This document shows positions 1 to 6,750 of a stretch of DNA of 21,044 nt, piece after piece. The stretch is from positions 1 through 21,044 of the forward strand of contig CAZTHC010000018.1 of the NCBI GenBank assembly GCA_964613425.1, in the 5' to 3' direction. The position numbers and the translations under genes are program-made. The notes under the pieces are model-generated. The model saw only the letters and a list, made by a program, of their open reading frames with translations, did not search any database and had not been told where the DNA came from. The stretch comes from CAZTHC01 sp964613425. Its GTDB lineage: Bacteria; Bacillota; Clostridia; TANB77; CAG-508. Position 1 is the first letter of the stretch; each line of letters starts with the position of its first letter.

Positions 1-139
1 TTTCAGTTGAAAATTTAGCAATTTCGGTTTCTTGAGGGGTGGTAGAAAGCCTATTGGCGTTATAGTTTGAAGAATTATTAGAATTACAACCGGTTAAAGA
101 AAAAATACAAATACCCAATAAAATTAATATTTTAAACAT
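1..139 (-). CDS. lipoprotein, N-terminal part only
   Basis: This reading frame starts at ATG (139-137) and runs off the left edge, so only about 46 residues are visible. It begins with Met-Phe-Lys, a hydrophobic stretch and then a lipobox ending in LTGC with the acylated Cys at residue 18. An Asn/Ser-rich linker follows, as is usual for surface-anchored lipoproteins. A Shine-Dalgarno AAAGGAG lies 5-6 bases upstream of the ATG. The protein is predicted to be exported and attached to the outer face of the membrane. The visible part is too short to assign a family. It is transcribed away from the RNase P RNA gene. Confidence 0.75.
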   Translation of the reverse strand, partial: MFKILILLGICIFSLTGCNSNNSSNYNANRLSTTPQETEIAKFSTE

Positions 140-226
140 AAGAACTCCTTTAAAATAAAAAACTAGAATTAGTATTTGTAAAAAACTAAATAAAAATGCA
201 AATAAGTATTAAATAATGTGTAAACA

Positions 227-255
227 TTGACTTTTAGCAAAAAAAAATATAAAAT
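227..255 (+). promoter_or_regulatory. promoter of RNase P RNA gene
   Basis: A -35 box TTGACT (227-232) and a -10 box TAAAAT (250-255) are separated by 17 bases. The expected transcription start, about 262, coincides with the 5' end of the outer P1 helix of the RNase P RNA. Confidence 0.7.
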
Positions 256-261
256 GAATAA

Positions 262-604
262 AGAGTAAGTTGGATAGTCGCGGATACAAACTGCAAAGTT
301 GTATATGAGGAAAGTCCGGGCTCCATAGAGCAATGGTGCTGGGTAACTCCCAGTGAGGGTGACCTTAAGGAAAGTGCAACAGAAAATAACCGCCTAGTTT
401 CTAGGTAAGGATGAAAAGGTGAGGCAAGAGCTCACCAGTAGTATGGTGACATACTAGCTGTGTAAACCCCATCTGGAGCAACATCTTTAAAGTAGAAGGT
501 TAAGACTGCTCGTCGTCTTCTAATTAGATGGCTTGAGGTATATAGAAATATATATCCTAGATAAATGACTGTTCAAGACAGAACCCGGCTTATAGACTTA
601 CTCT
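262..604 (+). ncRNA. rnpB: RNase P RNA, class A type
   Basis: This is the catalytic RNA of ribonuclease P, which cuts the 5' leader from pre-tRNAs. The conserved 5' core GAGGAAAGTCCGGGCTCC and the 3' core GACAGAACCCGGCTTATAG are both present and can pair to form P4. The internal segment AGTGCAACAGAAAATAACCGCC is the usual conserved core; its arrangement fits class A rather than the Bacillus class B form. The ends pair as P1: AGAGTAAGT (262-270) with ACTTACTCT (596-604). The 3' end overlaps the stop codon of the converging pseudouridine synthase gene by seven bases. No strong separate terminator is visible apart from a T run near 622-630. Confidence 0.96.
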
Positions 605-1501
605 ATAATATTTAAATCTAAAATTTTTTTCATATCTTCTGGGATAGGCGCAGTTATTTCTAAATTTGTTTTAGTGATTGGATGAATAAATTTTATTCTA
701 TAAGCATGTAGTGCTTGTCTAGAAATCAAATCAGATTCTTTACCATAAAGTGAATCTCCTAGTATTGGTGAACCAATAGCTTTCGAATGTACACGAATTT
801 GATGCGTTCTACCAGTTTCTAATTTGAATTTTACAACAGATAGACTATTTATTGTTCTAATTAACTCAAAATGAGTAATTGCAGTTTCACCAGAAGGTTC
901 TATGCATCTTTCTATAATACTATTTTCTTTTCTTGCGATATTTAAATTTATTGTTCCTTTTTTTTCCTTCAATAATCCATTTAAAATAGCAATGTATTCT
1001 TTTGAAAACAAATTATTTTTCATTTCATTAATTAAACATTCTTGAATGTATTCATTTTTTGCAAACACAACAATTCCGAGAAGTATCTTTATCTAACCTA
1101 TTTACAGGACGTATTTTTCTTTTTAAATTAATTGAATTAAAATAGTACTGCACTCCATTAGACAAGCTATCATCAAAGTGAGAGTGAGAAGGATGAATAG
1201 CAGTATTGGATGACTTATTAACAATAAGCAAATATTCATCTTCATAAAGAATATCTAAATTCATTTCTATAGGAACTATGTTTTCAGATATTTCCTCAAA
1301 ACTAATATTAACATCTACTATATCGTTTAGATGAATTTTAGAATTTATATGTGAATAAACACCATTCAACAGAATTTGTTTGGAATTTTTTAATTTAATT
1401 AATAATCTATTAGAAATATTAAACTCATGTTTTAATATTTGTTTCAATGTTGTGTATTTATTATTTTCTTTAACAGTAAATTTTAAATTCAAATTAATCA
1501 C
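598..1501 (-). CDS. RluD-family pseudouridine synthase, interrupted by a CGG +1 frameshift
   Basis: The enzyme isomerises uridines in RNA, most likely 23S rRNA. The first part (1501-1079) encodes an S4-like RNA-binding domain, then the catalytic motif RLDKDTS with the nucleophilic Asp at about residue 137. Directly after this Ser, an extra base (G at 1078 on the plus strand, a C in the gene) makes an in-frame CGG and shifts the frame. Reading GGA next restores GIVVFAK and the rest of the domain (TGRTHQIRVH, LGDSLYG) to the stop at 598. The joined protein is 300 residues, normal for the family. Apart from this base nothing is degraded. The start (GTG 1501 or TTG 1504) has no Shine-Dalgarno and sits at the predicted transcription start. 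RluD-type rather than RluB-type is clear; the exact target uridine cannot be told. Confidence 0.85.
1076..1078 (-). other. in-frame CGG at +1 frameshift, site 1
   Basis: On the gene strand the reading is GAT ACT TCT CGG AAT. Family conservation (RLDKDTSG) requires GAT ACT TCT GGA ATT, so the C of CGG is skipped. The shift falls inside the active-site motif. Confidence 0.85.
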
Positions 1502-1508
1502 CAAATAG

Positions 1509-1536
1509 ATTATATATTAATAAAATTAAATGTCAA
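1509..1536 (-). promoter_or_regulatory. promoter of the pseudouridine synthase gene
   Basis: On the minus strand TTGACA (1536-1531) and TATAAT (1514-1509), both perfect consensus, are 16 bases apart. Transcription would begin near 1502-1503, at or one to two bases from the start codon, so the mRNA would be leaderless or nearly so. Confidence 0.75.
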
Positions 1537-1597
1537 CAAATGTACAATTTTGGAATATATTATAGTGTACCCTGAAATAAAATAGGAGGTGTACGAA

Positions 1598-1831
1598 ATG
1601 GAACAATACGAAAACTGTTCAAAAGGCAAAAAAGGTAAATTTTGTTGTATAGATATAATTCTAGTAATAGTTGCAATTGTAATAACATTTTTCCTAGGAG
1701 TTATATTGGAATCAGCTCTAGGAATATTAGCTTTCTTTACTTTAGGAGTTATTATTGCAATATTAATAATATTAGCATTAATATTATTAATTAGATTAAT
1801 TTTACTTTTTTTGTGTAAGCCAAGATGCTAG
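1598..1831 (+). CDS. small two-helix membrane protein
   Basis: The 77-residue product has a short charged N-terminus with Lys and Cys residues (a CC pair near residue 17), then two long Ile/Leu-rich hydrophobic stretches (about 18-45 and 46-72) and a C-terminal CKPRC. The ATG at 1598 is chosen because AGGAGG (1584-1589) is correctly spaced from it; an upstream GTG overlaps this ribosome site. It is predicted to sit in the cytoplasmic membrane. I do not recognise the family. It is followed by a 12-bp palindrome and then folD, which has its own promoter. Confidence 0.75.
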   Translation: MEQYENCSKGKKGKFCCIDIILVIVAIVITFFLGVILESALGILAFFTLGVIIAILIILALILLIRLILLFLCKPRC

Positions 1832-1841
1832 TAAAATGAAA

Positions 1842-1870
1842 AATAGGTTGATTGAATAAATCAACCTATT
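1842..1870. repeat. 12-bp perfect palindrome between the small membrane gene and folD
   Basis: AATAGGTTGATT (1842-1853) and AATCAACCTATT (1859-1870) form a perfect 12-bp stem with a five-base loop. On the plus strand no T tract follows; on the minus strand it is followed by TTTTCATTTT. It may act as a weak terminator or mRNA 3'-end stabiliser for the upstream gene. Confidence 0.6.
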
Positions 1871-1888
1871 CAAATAATGAAATACCTA

Positions 1889-1917
1889 TTGTAAAAATAA
1901 TTTGTATAATATAAAAT
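1889..1917 (+). promoter_or_regulatory. putative folD promoter
   Basis: TTGTAA (1889-1894) and TAAAAT (1912-1917) with a 17-base spacer, about 40 bases before the folD start. Confidence 0.5.
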
Positions 1918-1957
1918 ATATGTGGTATTAAGTTTAAAAGATATGAAGGAGGAAAAA

Positions 1958-2800
1958 ATGGCACAATTGATGGATGGAAAAACTTTAGCATTAAGAATTA
2001 GACAAGATTTAAAAAATGAAGTAGACAAGCTAAAAGAAAATGGAATATATCCAAAACTTGCAGTTATTATGGTAGGAGAAGATAGCAGCTCAAAAATATA
2101 TGTTAGAAATAAGAGTATTGCTTGCGAGGAAGTTGGAATAAGTTTTGAAGAGTTTTTATTAAATGAAAATACCAGTATGGACGAGCTATTAGATTTAATA
2201 AGAAAATTGAATGATAGGGAAGATATTCATGGAATCTTATTACAGAGTCCAATACCTAAAAGTTTGGATATAAATTTAGCTTTTAGAGAAATCAGTCCTA
2301 AAAAAGATGTAGATGGATTTAATCCAATAAGTGTTGGAAAGTTAGTACTAGGGCAAGATACGTTCGTTTCTTGTACACCATATGGTGTAATTAAAATTTT
2401 AGAAGCTTATAATATAGATATTGAAGGCAAACATGCAGTTATTTTAGGAAGAAGCAATATTGTTGGAAAACCAATGTTACAATGTTTGCTAAATAAAAAT
2501 GCAACAGTTACAATATGTCATTCAAAAACAAAGAATTTAGAAGAATTAACTAAGCAAGCAGACATACTTATTTGTGCAATAGGAAAACCAAAATTTGTAA
2601 CAAAGGGAATGGTTAAAAAAGACGCCGTAATTATAGATGTTGGAATAAACAGAGACGAAAATGGAAAATTATGTGGAGATGCAGATCTTGAAAACATAAA
2701 AGATGTAGTATCTTTTATAACACCAGTTCCAGGAGGAATAGGACCAATGACAATTGCAATGTTAATGAATAATATCGTTAAGAGTGCAAAAAATAATTAG
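1958..2800 (+). CDS. folD: methylenetetrahydrofolate dehydrogenase / cyclohydrolase
   Basis: FolD is a cytoplasmic bifunctional enzyme that oxidises 5,10-methylene-THF with NADP and hydrolyses the methenyl product to 10-formyl-THF, supplying one-carbon units for purines and fMet-tRNA. The 280-residue length is standard. Visible motifs are YVRNK at 48-52 with the catalytic Lys52, QSPIP at 96-100, KDVDGF at 116-121, the NADP-binding loop GRSNIVGKP at 164-172 and the C-terminal PVPGGIGPMT at 256-265. The ATG at 1958 follows AAGGAGG at good spacing; an upstream in-frame GTG is less likely. dprA follows about 40 bases later and may be co-transcribed. Confidence 0.97.
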   Translation: MAQLMDGKTLALRIRQDLKNEVDKLKENGIYPKLAVIMVGEDSSSKIYVRNKSIACEEVGISFEEFLLNENTSMDELLDLIRKLNDREDIHGILLQSPIPKSLDINLAFREISPKKDVDGFNPISVGKLVLGQDTFVSCTPYGVIKILEAYNIDIEGKHAVILGRSNIVGKPMLQCLLNKNATVTICHSKTKNLEELTKQADILICAIGKPKFVTKGMVKKDAVIIDVGINRDENGKLCGDADLENIKDVVSFITPVPGGIGPMTIAMLMNNIVKSAKNN

Positions 2801-2843
2801 TAAGATATATGGGGGCAATTTAATATTTAGTAAAGGAGAAAAA

Positions 2844-3707
2844 ATGGAAGATATTAAATATTGGGTATGGCTCTCAAAAATACCAGGTTTAGGACCAATT
2901 AATCAATTTAAATTGTTAAAACAGTATTTATTACCAGAAAATATTTGGAATTTAGATAAAATGCAGATATTGCAATGTGGAATAAATGAAAAATTAGCAA
3001 ATGAAATATTAAATGGAGTACATAGAAAAAATTTAGAAAAATATTTAGAATATATGTATAAAAATAAAATTGAATTAATTAACATATATGATAAAAATTA
3101 TCCAGCCAAATTGAAGGAAATATATGACCCGCCACTTATTTTATATTTAAAAGGGAATAAAGAAATTTTAAATGAAAATAATATAGCAGTAATAGGTTGT
3201 AGACAATGTAGTGAATATGGAAAAAGAAGTGCACAAAGAATAGCAGAGGAATTATCAAAAAATACTATTAATGTTGTAAGTGGATTAGCAAGAGGAATAG
3301 ATACATATGCACATATTGGAGCATTAAAAGAAAAAGGAAAAACAATAGCTGTCGTAGGATGTGGATTAGATACAGTATATCCGCCTGAAAATATAAAGCT
3401 TTTTAATGAAATAGTAAATGCACAAGGAGTAATTATATCTGAATATGTAATAGGACAAAAACCTGTTCCAAACAATTTTCCAGCTAGAAATAGAATAATT
3501 AGTGGAATTTCAAATGGTATAGTAGTTGTAGAAGCAAAAGAAAAAAGTGGAACATTGATAACTGTAGATTTTGCGTTAGAACAGGGAAAACAAGTTTATG
3601 CGATACCAGGGAATATAAATAGTATAAATTCTAATGGAACAAATGAATTAATAAAACAAGGTGCAAAAATAGTGACAAAAATTGAAGATATATTAGAGGA
3701 TTTGTAA
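2844..3707 (+). CDS. dprA: DNA processing protein DprA (Smf), without C-terminal winged helix
   Basis: DprA binds incoming single-stranded DNA and loads RecA during natural transformation; many non-competent Firmicutes also keep it. An N-terminal helix-hairpin-helix-like region (SKIPGLGPIN, 11-20) precedes the Rossmann-like DprA domain, with GCR at 118-120, SGLARGID at 146-153, GCGLDTVYP at 172-180, FPARNRIISG at 212-221, GTLIT at 236-240 and PGN at 255-257. The protein stops at residue 287, just after the Rossmann fold, so the C-terminal winged-helix domain of longer homologues is absent. The first motif has Cys where many homologues have Ser. The ATG at 2844 is preceded by AAAGGAG. Confidence 0.94.
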   Translation: MEDIKYWVWLSKIPGLGPINQFKLLKQYLLPENIWNLDKMQILQCGINEKLANEILNGVHRKNLEKYLEYMYKNKIELINIYDKNYPAKLKEIYDPPLILYLKGNKEILNENNIAVIGCRQCSEYGKRSAQRIAEELSKNTINVVSGLARGIDTYAHIGALKEKGKTIAVVGCGLDTVYPPENIKLFNEIVNAQGVIISEYVIGQKPVPNNFPARNRIISGISNGIVVVEAKEKSGTLITVDFALEQGKQVYAIPGNINSINSNGTNELIKQGAKIVTKIEDILEDL

Positions 3708-3714
3708 AAAAATA

Positions 3715-3743
3715 TTGCATATAGAAAATTTTAATGATATATT
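3715..3743 (+). promoter_or_regulatory. putative promoter of lipoprotein gene
   Basis: TTGCAT (3715-3720) and TATATT (3738-3743) are 17 bases apart, between dprA and the lipoprotein gene. Confidence 0.5.
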
Positions 3744-3774
3744 TAATTAAATAAAATTTGAAAGGGGATAACAT

Positions 3775-4542
3775 ATGAAAAAAACTATAGCAATAGTAAT
3801 AATGTTAATCATAATGTTAATAACATTAACAGGATGTATGACAGTTGATTACGAATTAAAAATTAATACAGACGGAAGTGCAGATATTAGTTACGTTTTT
3901 GGATATAGTAGAAGCTTCTTTAAATCAATGGGTGTTACAGACGCCGAGTTGGAAGAAAGTTTTAATCAAGAGGGATTTTCAGATATGGAAAATGAAGTAG
4001 CTGAAAAAGGCTATAAGGTTGAAAAAGTTTCTAATGAAGAAATTTTTGGATTTAAAGCTACAAAACATTTAAATACAGTAGAAGAGTATGATATGAAGGA
4101 AACTTTTGCTGATTATATGAAGGACTCAGAGTCAAAATTTAATGTTACAAAAGGATTATTTGCAAATAAATATTCAATTTCAACTAGTGTAGATTTAACT
4201 GATTTAAGCATGAACACATCAGAAGATTCATCAGATGATTCAATGGCAGTATATGCGAATATGTTCATTAACCAAATGAAAATGAATTATAAAGTTAATT
4301 TACCTTCAAAGGCTGTATCAAATAATGCAACAAGTATTTCAGAAGATGGAAAAGTATTAACTTGGGAATTAAAACCAGGACAAGTAAACGAAATAAAATT
4401 AGAATATGAACAAATTAATTTAATGACATTTATAATAGGTGGGGCAATAATCCTAGCAATAATAGTAATTGTAGTTCTTATTATAGTTTTCAAAGGTAAA
4501 AAAGGAAAGACATTGAATGTAGAAAAAGAATTTTCAGAATAG
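3775..4542 (+). CDS. LppM/DUF3153-like lipoprotein with C-terminal membrane helix
   Basis: The 255-residue product starts with a lipoprotein signal (MKK, hydrophobic core, lipobox TLTGC with Cys21). A beta-rich extracellular domain beginning VDYELKINTDGSADISY follows, and then a strong transmembrane helix at about 217-240 and a Lys-rich cytoplasmic tail. The start and overall layout resemble the LppM/DUF3153 group of bacterial surface lipoproteins, whose molecular role is not settled. Having both a lipid anchor and a C-terminal helix would tether both ends to the membrane. The ribosome site GAAAGGGG is well placed. It has its own likely promoter and a strong terminator downstream, so it is probably monocistronic. 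Confidence 0.8.
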   Translation: MKKTIAIVIMLIIMLITLTGCMTVDYELKINTDGSADISYVFGYSRSFFKSMGVTDAELEESFNQEGFSDMENEVAEKGYKVEKVSNEEIFGFKATKHLNTVEEYDMKETFADYMKDSESKFNVTKGLFANKYSISTSVDLTDLSMNTSEDSSDDSMAVYANMFINQMKMNYKVNLPSKAVSNNATSISEDGKVLTWELKPGQVNEIKLEYEQINLMTFIIGGAIILAIIVIVVLIIVFKGKKGKTLNVEKEFSE

Positions 4543-4557
4543 TAAAGTAATAAAATA

Positions 4558-4590
4558 AAAGAGGTAAGTGTATGCTTACTTCTTTTTATT
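4558..4590 (+). terminator. Rho-independent terminator after lipoprotein gene
   Basis: AGAGGTAAG (4560-4568) pairs with CTTACTTCT (4575-4583) around a six-base loop and continues into a T run ending near 4590. Confidence 0.85.
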
Positions 4591-4667
4591 GTATATAGGA
4601 AAAACGAAGATTTTATTGTAGGTGCATATATATACGCCCAAGAGATATAATTGGTAGTATACTTTCC

Positions 4668-4695
4668 TTGACAAATATAATAAAAGTAGTATAAT
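4668..4695 (+). promoter_or_regulatory. strong promoter upstream of small membrane gene
   Basis: Perfect TTGACA (4668-4673) and perfect TATAAT (4690-4695) with a 16-base spacer. Confidence 0.8.
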
Positions 4696-4728
4696 GTAAT
4701 ATATTAAATAAATGTAAGAGGTGTAATT

Positions 4729-4881
4729 ATGATAGCTAAAATTTGGAAGAAAATTGGATTATTAATATTAATAGTAGCTTGTTTATTTAATATTACTATA
4801 AAACTTGTTGGAAAAGTAGCACTTCAAAAAGAATTAGAAGAAACAGCTGATTATGTAAAAACAGTACAAAATGAAAAATAA
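4729..4881 (+). CDS. 50-residue single-helix membrane protein
   Basis: A short frame begins at ATG 4729 behind AAGAGGTG and a consensus promoter. The product starts with MIAKIWKKIG, has one hydrophobic helix at about 10-30 and ends in a charged amphipathic tail of about 20 residues (LQKELEETADYV). The lysines before the helix suggest N-in, C-out topology. No family is recognised. The strong promoter and ribosome site make it very likely to be expressed despite its size. rpmE lies downstream but has its own promoter. Confidence 0.7.
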   Translation: MIAKIWKKIGLLILIVACLFNITIKLVGKVALQKELEETADYVKTVQNEK

Positions 4882-4894
4882 TTAAACAATATTG

Positions 4895-4923
4895 TTGCAA
4901 AAAAAATAAAAATGTGATAACAT
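4895..4923 (+). promoter_or_regulatory. putative rpmE promoter with extended -10
   Basis: TTGCAA (4895-4900), 17-base spacer, TAACAT (4918-4923), with TG at 4915-4916 forming an extended -10 element. Confidence 0.5.
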
Positions 4924-4965
4924 ATTTAAGATTTGTTTATAAAAGGTAGGAAGAGGTGAATCAAA

Positions 4966-5166
4966 GTGAAAGAAGGAATACATCCAAAATATGAAACAAC
5001 AAAAATAACATGTGCATGTGGAAATGAATTAGAAGTAGGATCTACAAGAACAGATTTAAAAGTTGACGTATGTTCTAAATGTCATCCATACTGGACAGGT
5101 AGCTTAAAATTAAATACAACAGGTGGTAGAGCAGACAAATTTAAAAAGAAATATGGTATTGAATAA
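4966..5166 (+). CDS. rpmE: 50S ribosomal protein L31, zinc-binding form
   Basis: L31 bridges the 50S central protuberance and the 30S head. The 66-residue length is typical, and the zinc ligands of the C+ form are intact: Cys16, Cys18, Cys36 and Cys39 (CAC and CSKCHP), with the signature TGGRADKF near 52. The start is GTG at 4966, supported by GGAAGAGGTGA upstream and by the conserved N-terminus MKEGIHPKY. Zinc-free paralogues replace this form under zinc limitation in many Firmicutes; none is present here. A bidirectional terminator follows. Confidence 0.97.
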   Translation: MKEGIHPKYETTKITCACGNELEVGSTRTDLKVDVCSKCHPYWTGSLKLNTTGGRADKFKKKYGIE

Positions 5167-5181
5167 AAAATACAAAAAAAT

Positions 5182-5215
5182 AAAAAACATTGTTTTTACA
5201 ATGTTTTTTATTTTT
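5182..5215. terminator. bidirectional terminator between rpmE and the converging bactofilin-like gene
   Basis: A perfect 12-bp stem, AAAAAACATTGT (5182-5193) with ACAATGTTTTTT (5198-5209), has a TTTT loop. The A and T flanks give a U tract in both directions. Confidence 0.85.
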
Positions 5216-5237
5216 TGTATTTTTATTGTTTCAGATT

Positions 5238-6483
5238 TTATTCTTTTGATTTTATAAAGAATGATATTGTAAATATTCCTAAACCAATTAATATTTCTAA
5301 TATAGCAAATATCCATCCTACAAAAGGAATATTTGTTAATACAAACATTAAAACAGTTCCTAATAGTATATAAACAATTTCTTTTCCTTTTTGAAGTTTT
5401 GATCTTATTAAACTACTTATTGCAATAACAAAGTTAATTAATGAAATACTTATAACTAAGAAATATATTGCAAGTAATGCTAGATCTATATATACTCCAA
5501 CATAGCTAGCTAATAGTAATAAAGATACAAGTGGAACAACTATTAATNNNNNNNNNNNNNNNNNNNNNNNNNNNNNNNNNNNNNNNNNNNNNNNNNNNNN
5601 NNNNNNNNNNNNNNNNNNNNNNNNNNNNNNNNNNNNNNNNNNNNNNNACAACTATTAATGTTGCAGCACCAATTCCCAAAGCTATAAATATTTGAGGAAT
5701 TGTTAAGTTGCTGATTTTATTAGCAAATTTTGGTGTGACTTTTTTCATTAAAAACCATACTAAAAGTGAATATGCTAAAATTGATATTAAGCTTATTCCA
5801 TAACTTAAAACAAATGAACCAAATGATTTGTTTACAACTTCAGTTTTATTGAAGTTTACTTCACCTTGAATTGTTCCTTCTGGAATTTCAGTAAGTTCTG
5901 TTTTTGATTCATAATTTAAATTTTCATAAATTAAACAATCACTTTCTATTTTTATATCGTCACAAGATATATTTGCATTTTTAAGTATAACGCCGTTTAG
6001 CTTAGCAGTTTTTGTAACTGCAGCTTTTACATCTCTGTGGAATAAAGAATAGTATTCAATGTTTAAATTTTCACATGCAGCATATAAGTCATATGTTTCA
6101 GCATTTAAAGTAATATCTTTTGCACATGCAAAAATATTACCATATATAACTGCTTTGCCAATGTTTACAGTGCTAGCACATACAAAAACATCACCACCAA
6201 TTAAAGCACCATCTTCAATAGTAACTACTTTTCCTAATAAAAATAAGTTACCATCAATTGTACCATTAATTGTAATTTCGTCTTCACATTTATATACATC
6301 TCCATAAGAAATATCTGCTGCAGTTTCACTTGTTCCAGTTGTTCCAGCAGAATTTTCATTAGAAACAGCATTATTAACAACAGCATCTGTACCTGTTGTT
6401 AGTGTATCTGTGGCAAATGAAGATGTGCATAAAAGAATTAAAATAGTAAATAAAATGAATGATTTAATAATTTTTTTACTCAT
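5238..6483 (-). CDS. bactofilin-like (polymer-forming) exported membrane protein
   Basis: The protein begins with a signal peptide (MSKK, hydrophobic core, about 24 residues). A short Thr/Asn/Ser linker then leads to a right-handed beta-helix of short Gly-containing repeats (INGTIDGNLFLLGKVVTIED, then GGDVFV) like the bactofilin/polymer-forming fold, about residues 55-200. Four or five hydrophobic helices follow. The 100-N gap at 5548-5647 appears false: a 12-base sequence occurs on both sides, and collapsing it gives one 377-residue frame with an uninterrupted membrane segment. Bactofilins are usually cytoplasmic filament proteins; here the signal peptide suggests that the beta-helix faces outwards. 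Function is unknown. AGGAGG precedes the ATG. Confidence 0.85.
5548..5647. other. 100-N scaffold gap, probably zero length
   Basis: Exactly 100 N. The 12 bases at 5536-5547 (ACAACTATTAAT) are repeated at 5648-5659 immediately after the gap, as expected when two overlapping contigs were joined without merging. Confidence 0.85.
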
Positions 6484-6524
6484 AATAAGTAATCTCCTCC
6501 TATAATTAAAATTTATCCCTTGTA

Positions 6525-6553
6525 ATGATATAGCTTTAAATTATATTTGTCAA
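6525..6553 (-). promoter_or_regulatory. promoter of the bactofilin-like gene
   Basis: On the minus strand TTGACA (6553-6548) and TATCAT (6530-6525) are 17 bases apart, about 40 bases before the ATG at 6483. Confidence 0.7.
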
Positions 6554-6581
6554 TTATTAATATGAAAAAATGCAAAATAAA

Positions 6582-6704
6582 TTATACTTTTTTTAAGTAT
6601 AAACAAGTTGATAAAAAAGTTATATTTTGCGGAGAAATTTTATCTAAAGTACATTTACCATCTTGTTGATATATACAGTTTTCAGAACAATTAATATTAG
6701 TCAA
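6582..6704 (-). CDS. 40-residue Cys-rich protein (DUF1540-like pattern)
   Basis: The small frame starts at TTG 6704 behind GGGGTG. The product has the pattern C-x3-C-I-Y-x3-G-K-C (NCSENCIYQQDGKC, residues 5-18) and a fourth Cys near residue 34. This resembles one DUF1540-type metal-binding unit, which is common as tiny proteins in spore-forming Clostridia. The role is unknown; four cysteines suggest zinc or iron binding. Its start codon lies in the T tract of a terminator-like hairpin that follows nth, so its translation may depend on read-through or on the folding of that hairpin. Confidence 0.6.
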   Translation of the reverse strand: MTNINCSENCIYQQDGKCTLDKISPQNITFLSTCLYLKKV

Positions 6705-6746
6705 AAAAACACACCCCTACATATATTGAATACATATAGTGTGTGT
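6703..6746 (-). terminator. terminator-like hairpin after nth, overlapping the next start
   Basis: On the minus strand ACACACAC (6746-6739) and GGGGTGTGT (6717-6709) form the outer stem, with an AT-rich inner helix and a run of seven T (6709-6703). The downstream arm is also the only Shine-Dalgarno of the Cys-rich gene. Confidence 0.6.
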
Positions 6747-6750
6747 AAAT

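Noticed and set aside
598..1504. Two separate leftward genes in the pseudouridine synthase region
   Set aside because: The two frames are the front and back halves of one RluD-type protein, meeting exactly at RLDKDTS|G; one extra base explains the split.
3098..3475. Leftward frame of 125 residues opposite dprA
   Set aside because: It is antisense to well-conserved DprA motifs and has no ribosome site; its composition is a mirror of the coding strand.
3871..3876. Possible further CGG shift sites such as GACGGA here and similar CGGA strings elsewhere
   Set aside because: In these cases CGG spans two codons (for example GAC GGA), the frame is uninterrupted and no shift is needed.
5548..5647. 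A biological boundary such as an insertion at the first N run
   Set aside because: The 12-base repeat on both sides is explained by unmerged contig ends; it is not a target-site duplication around a known element.
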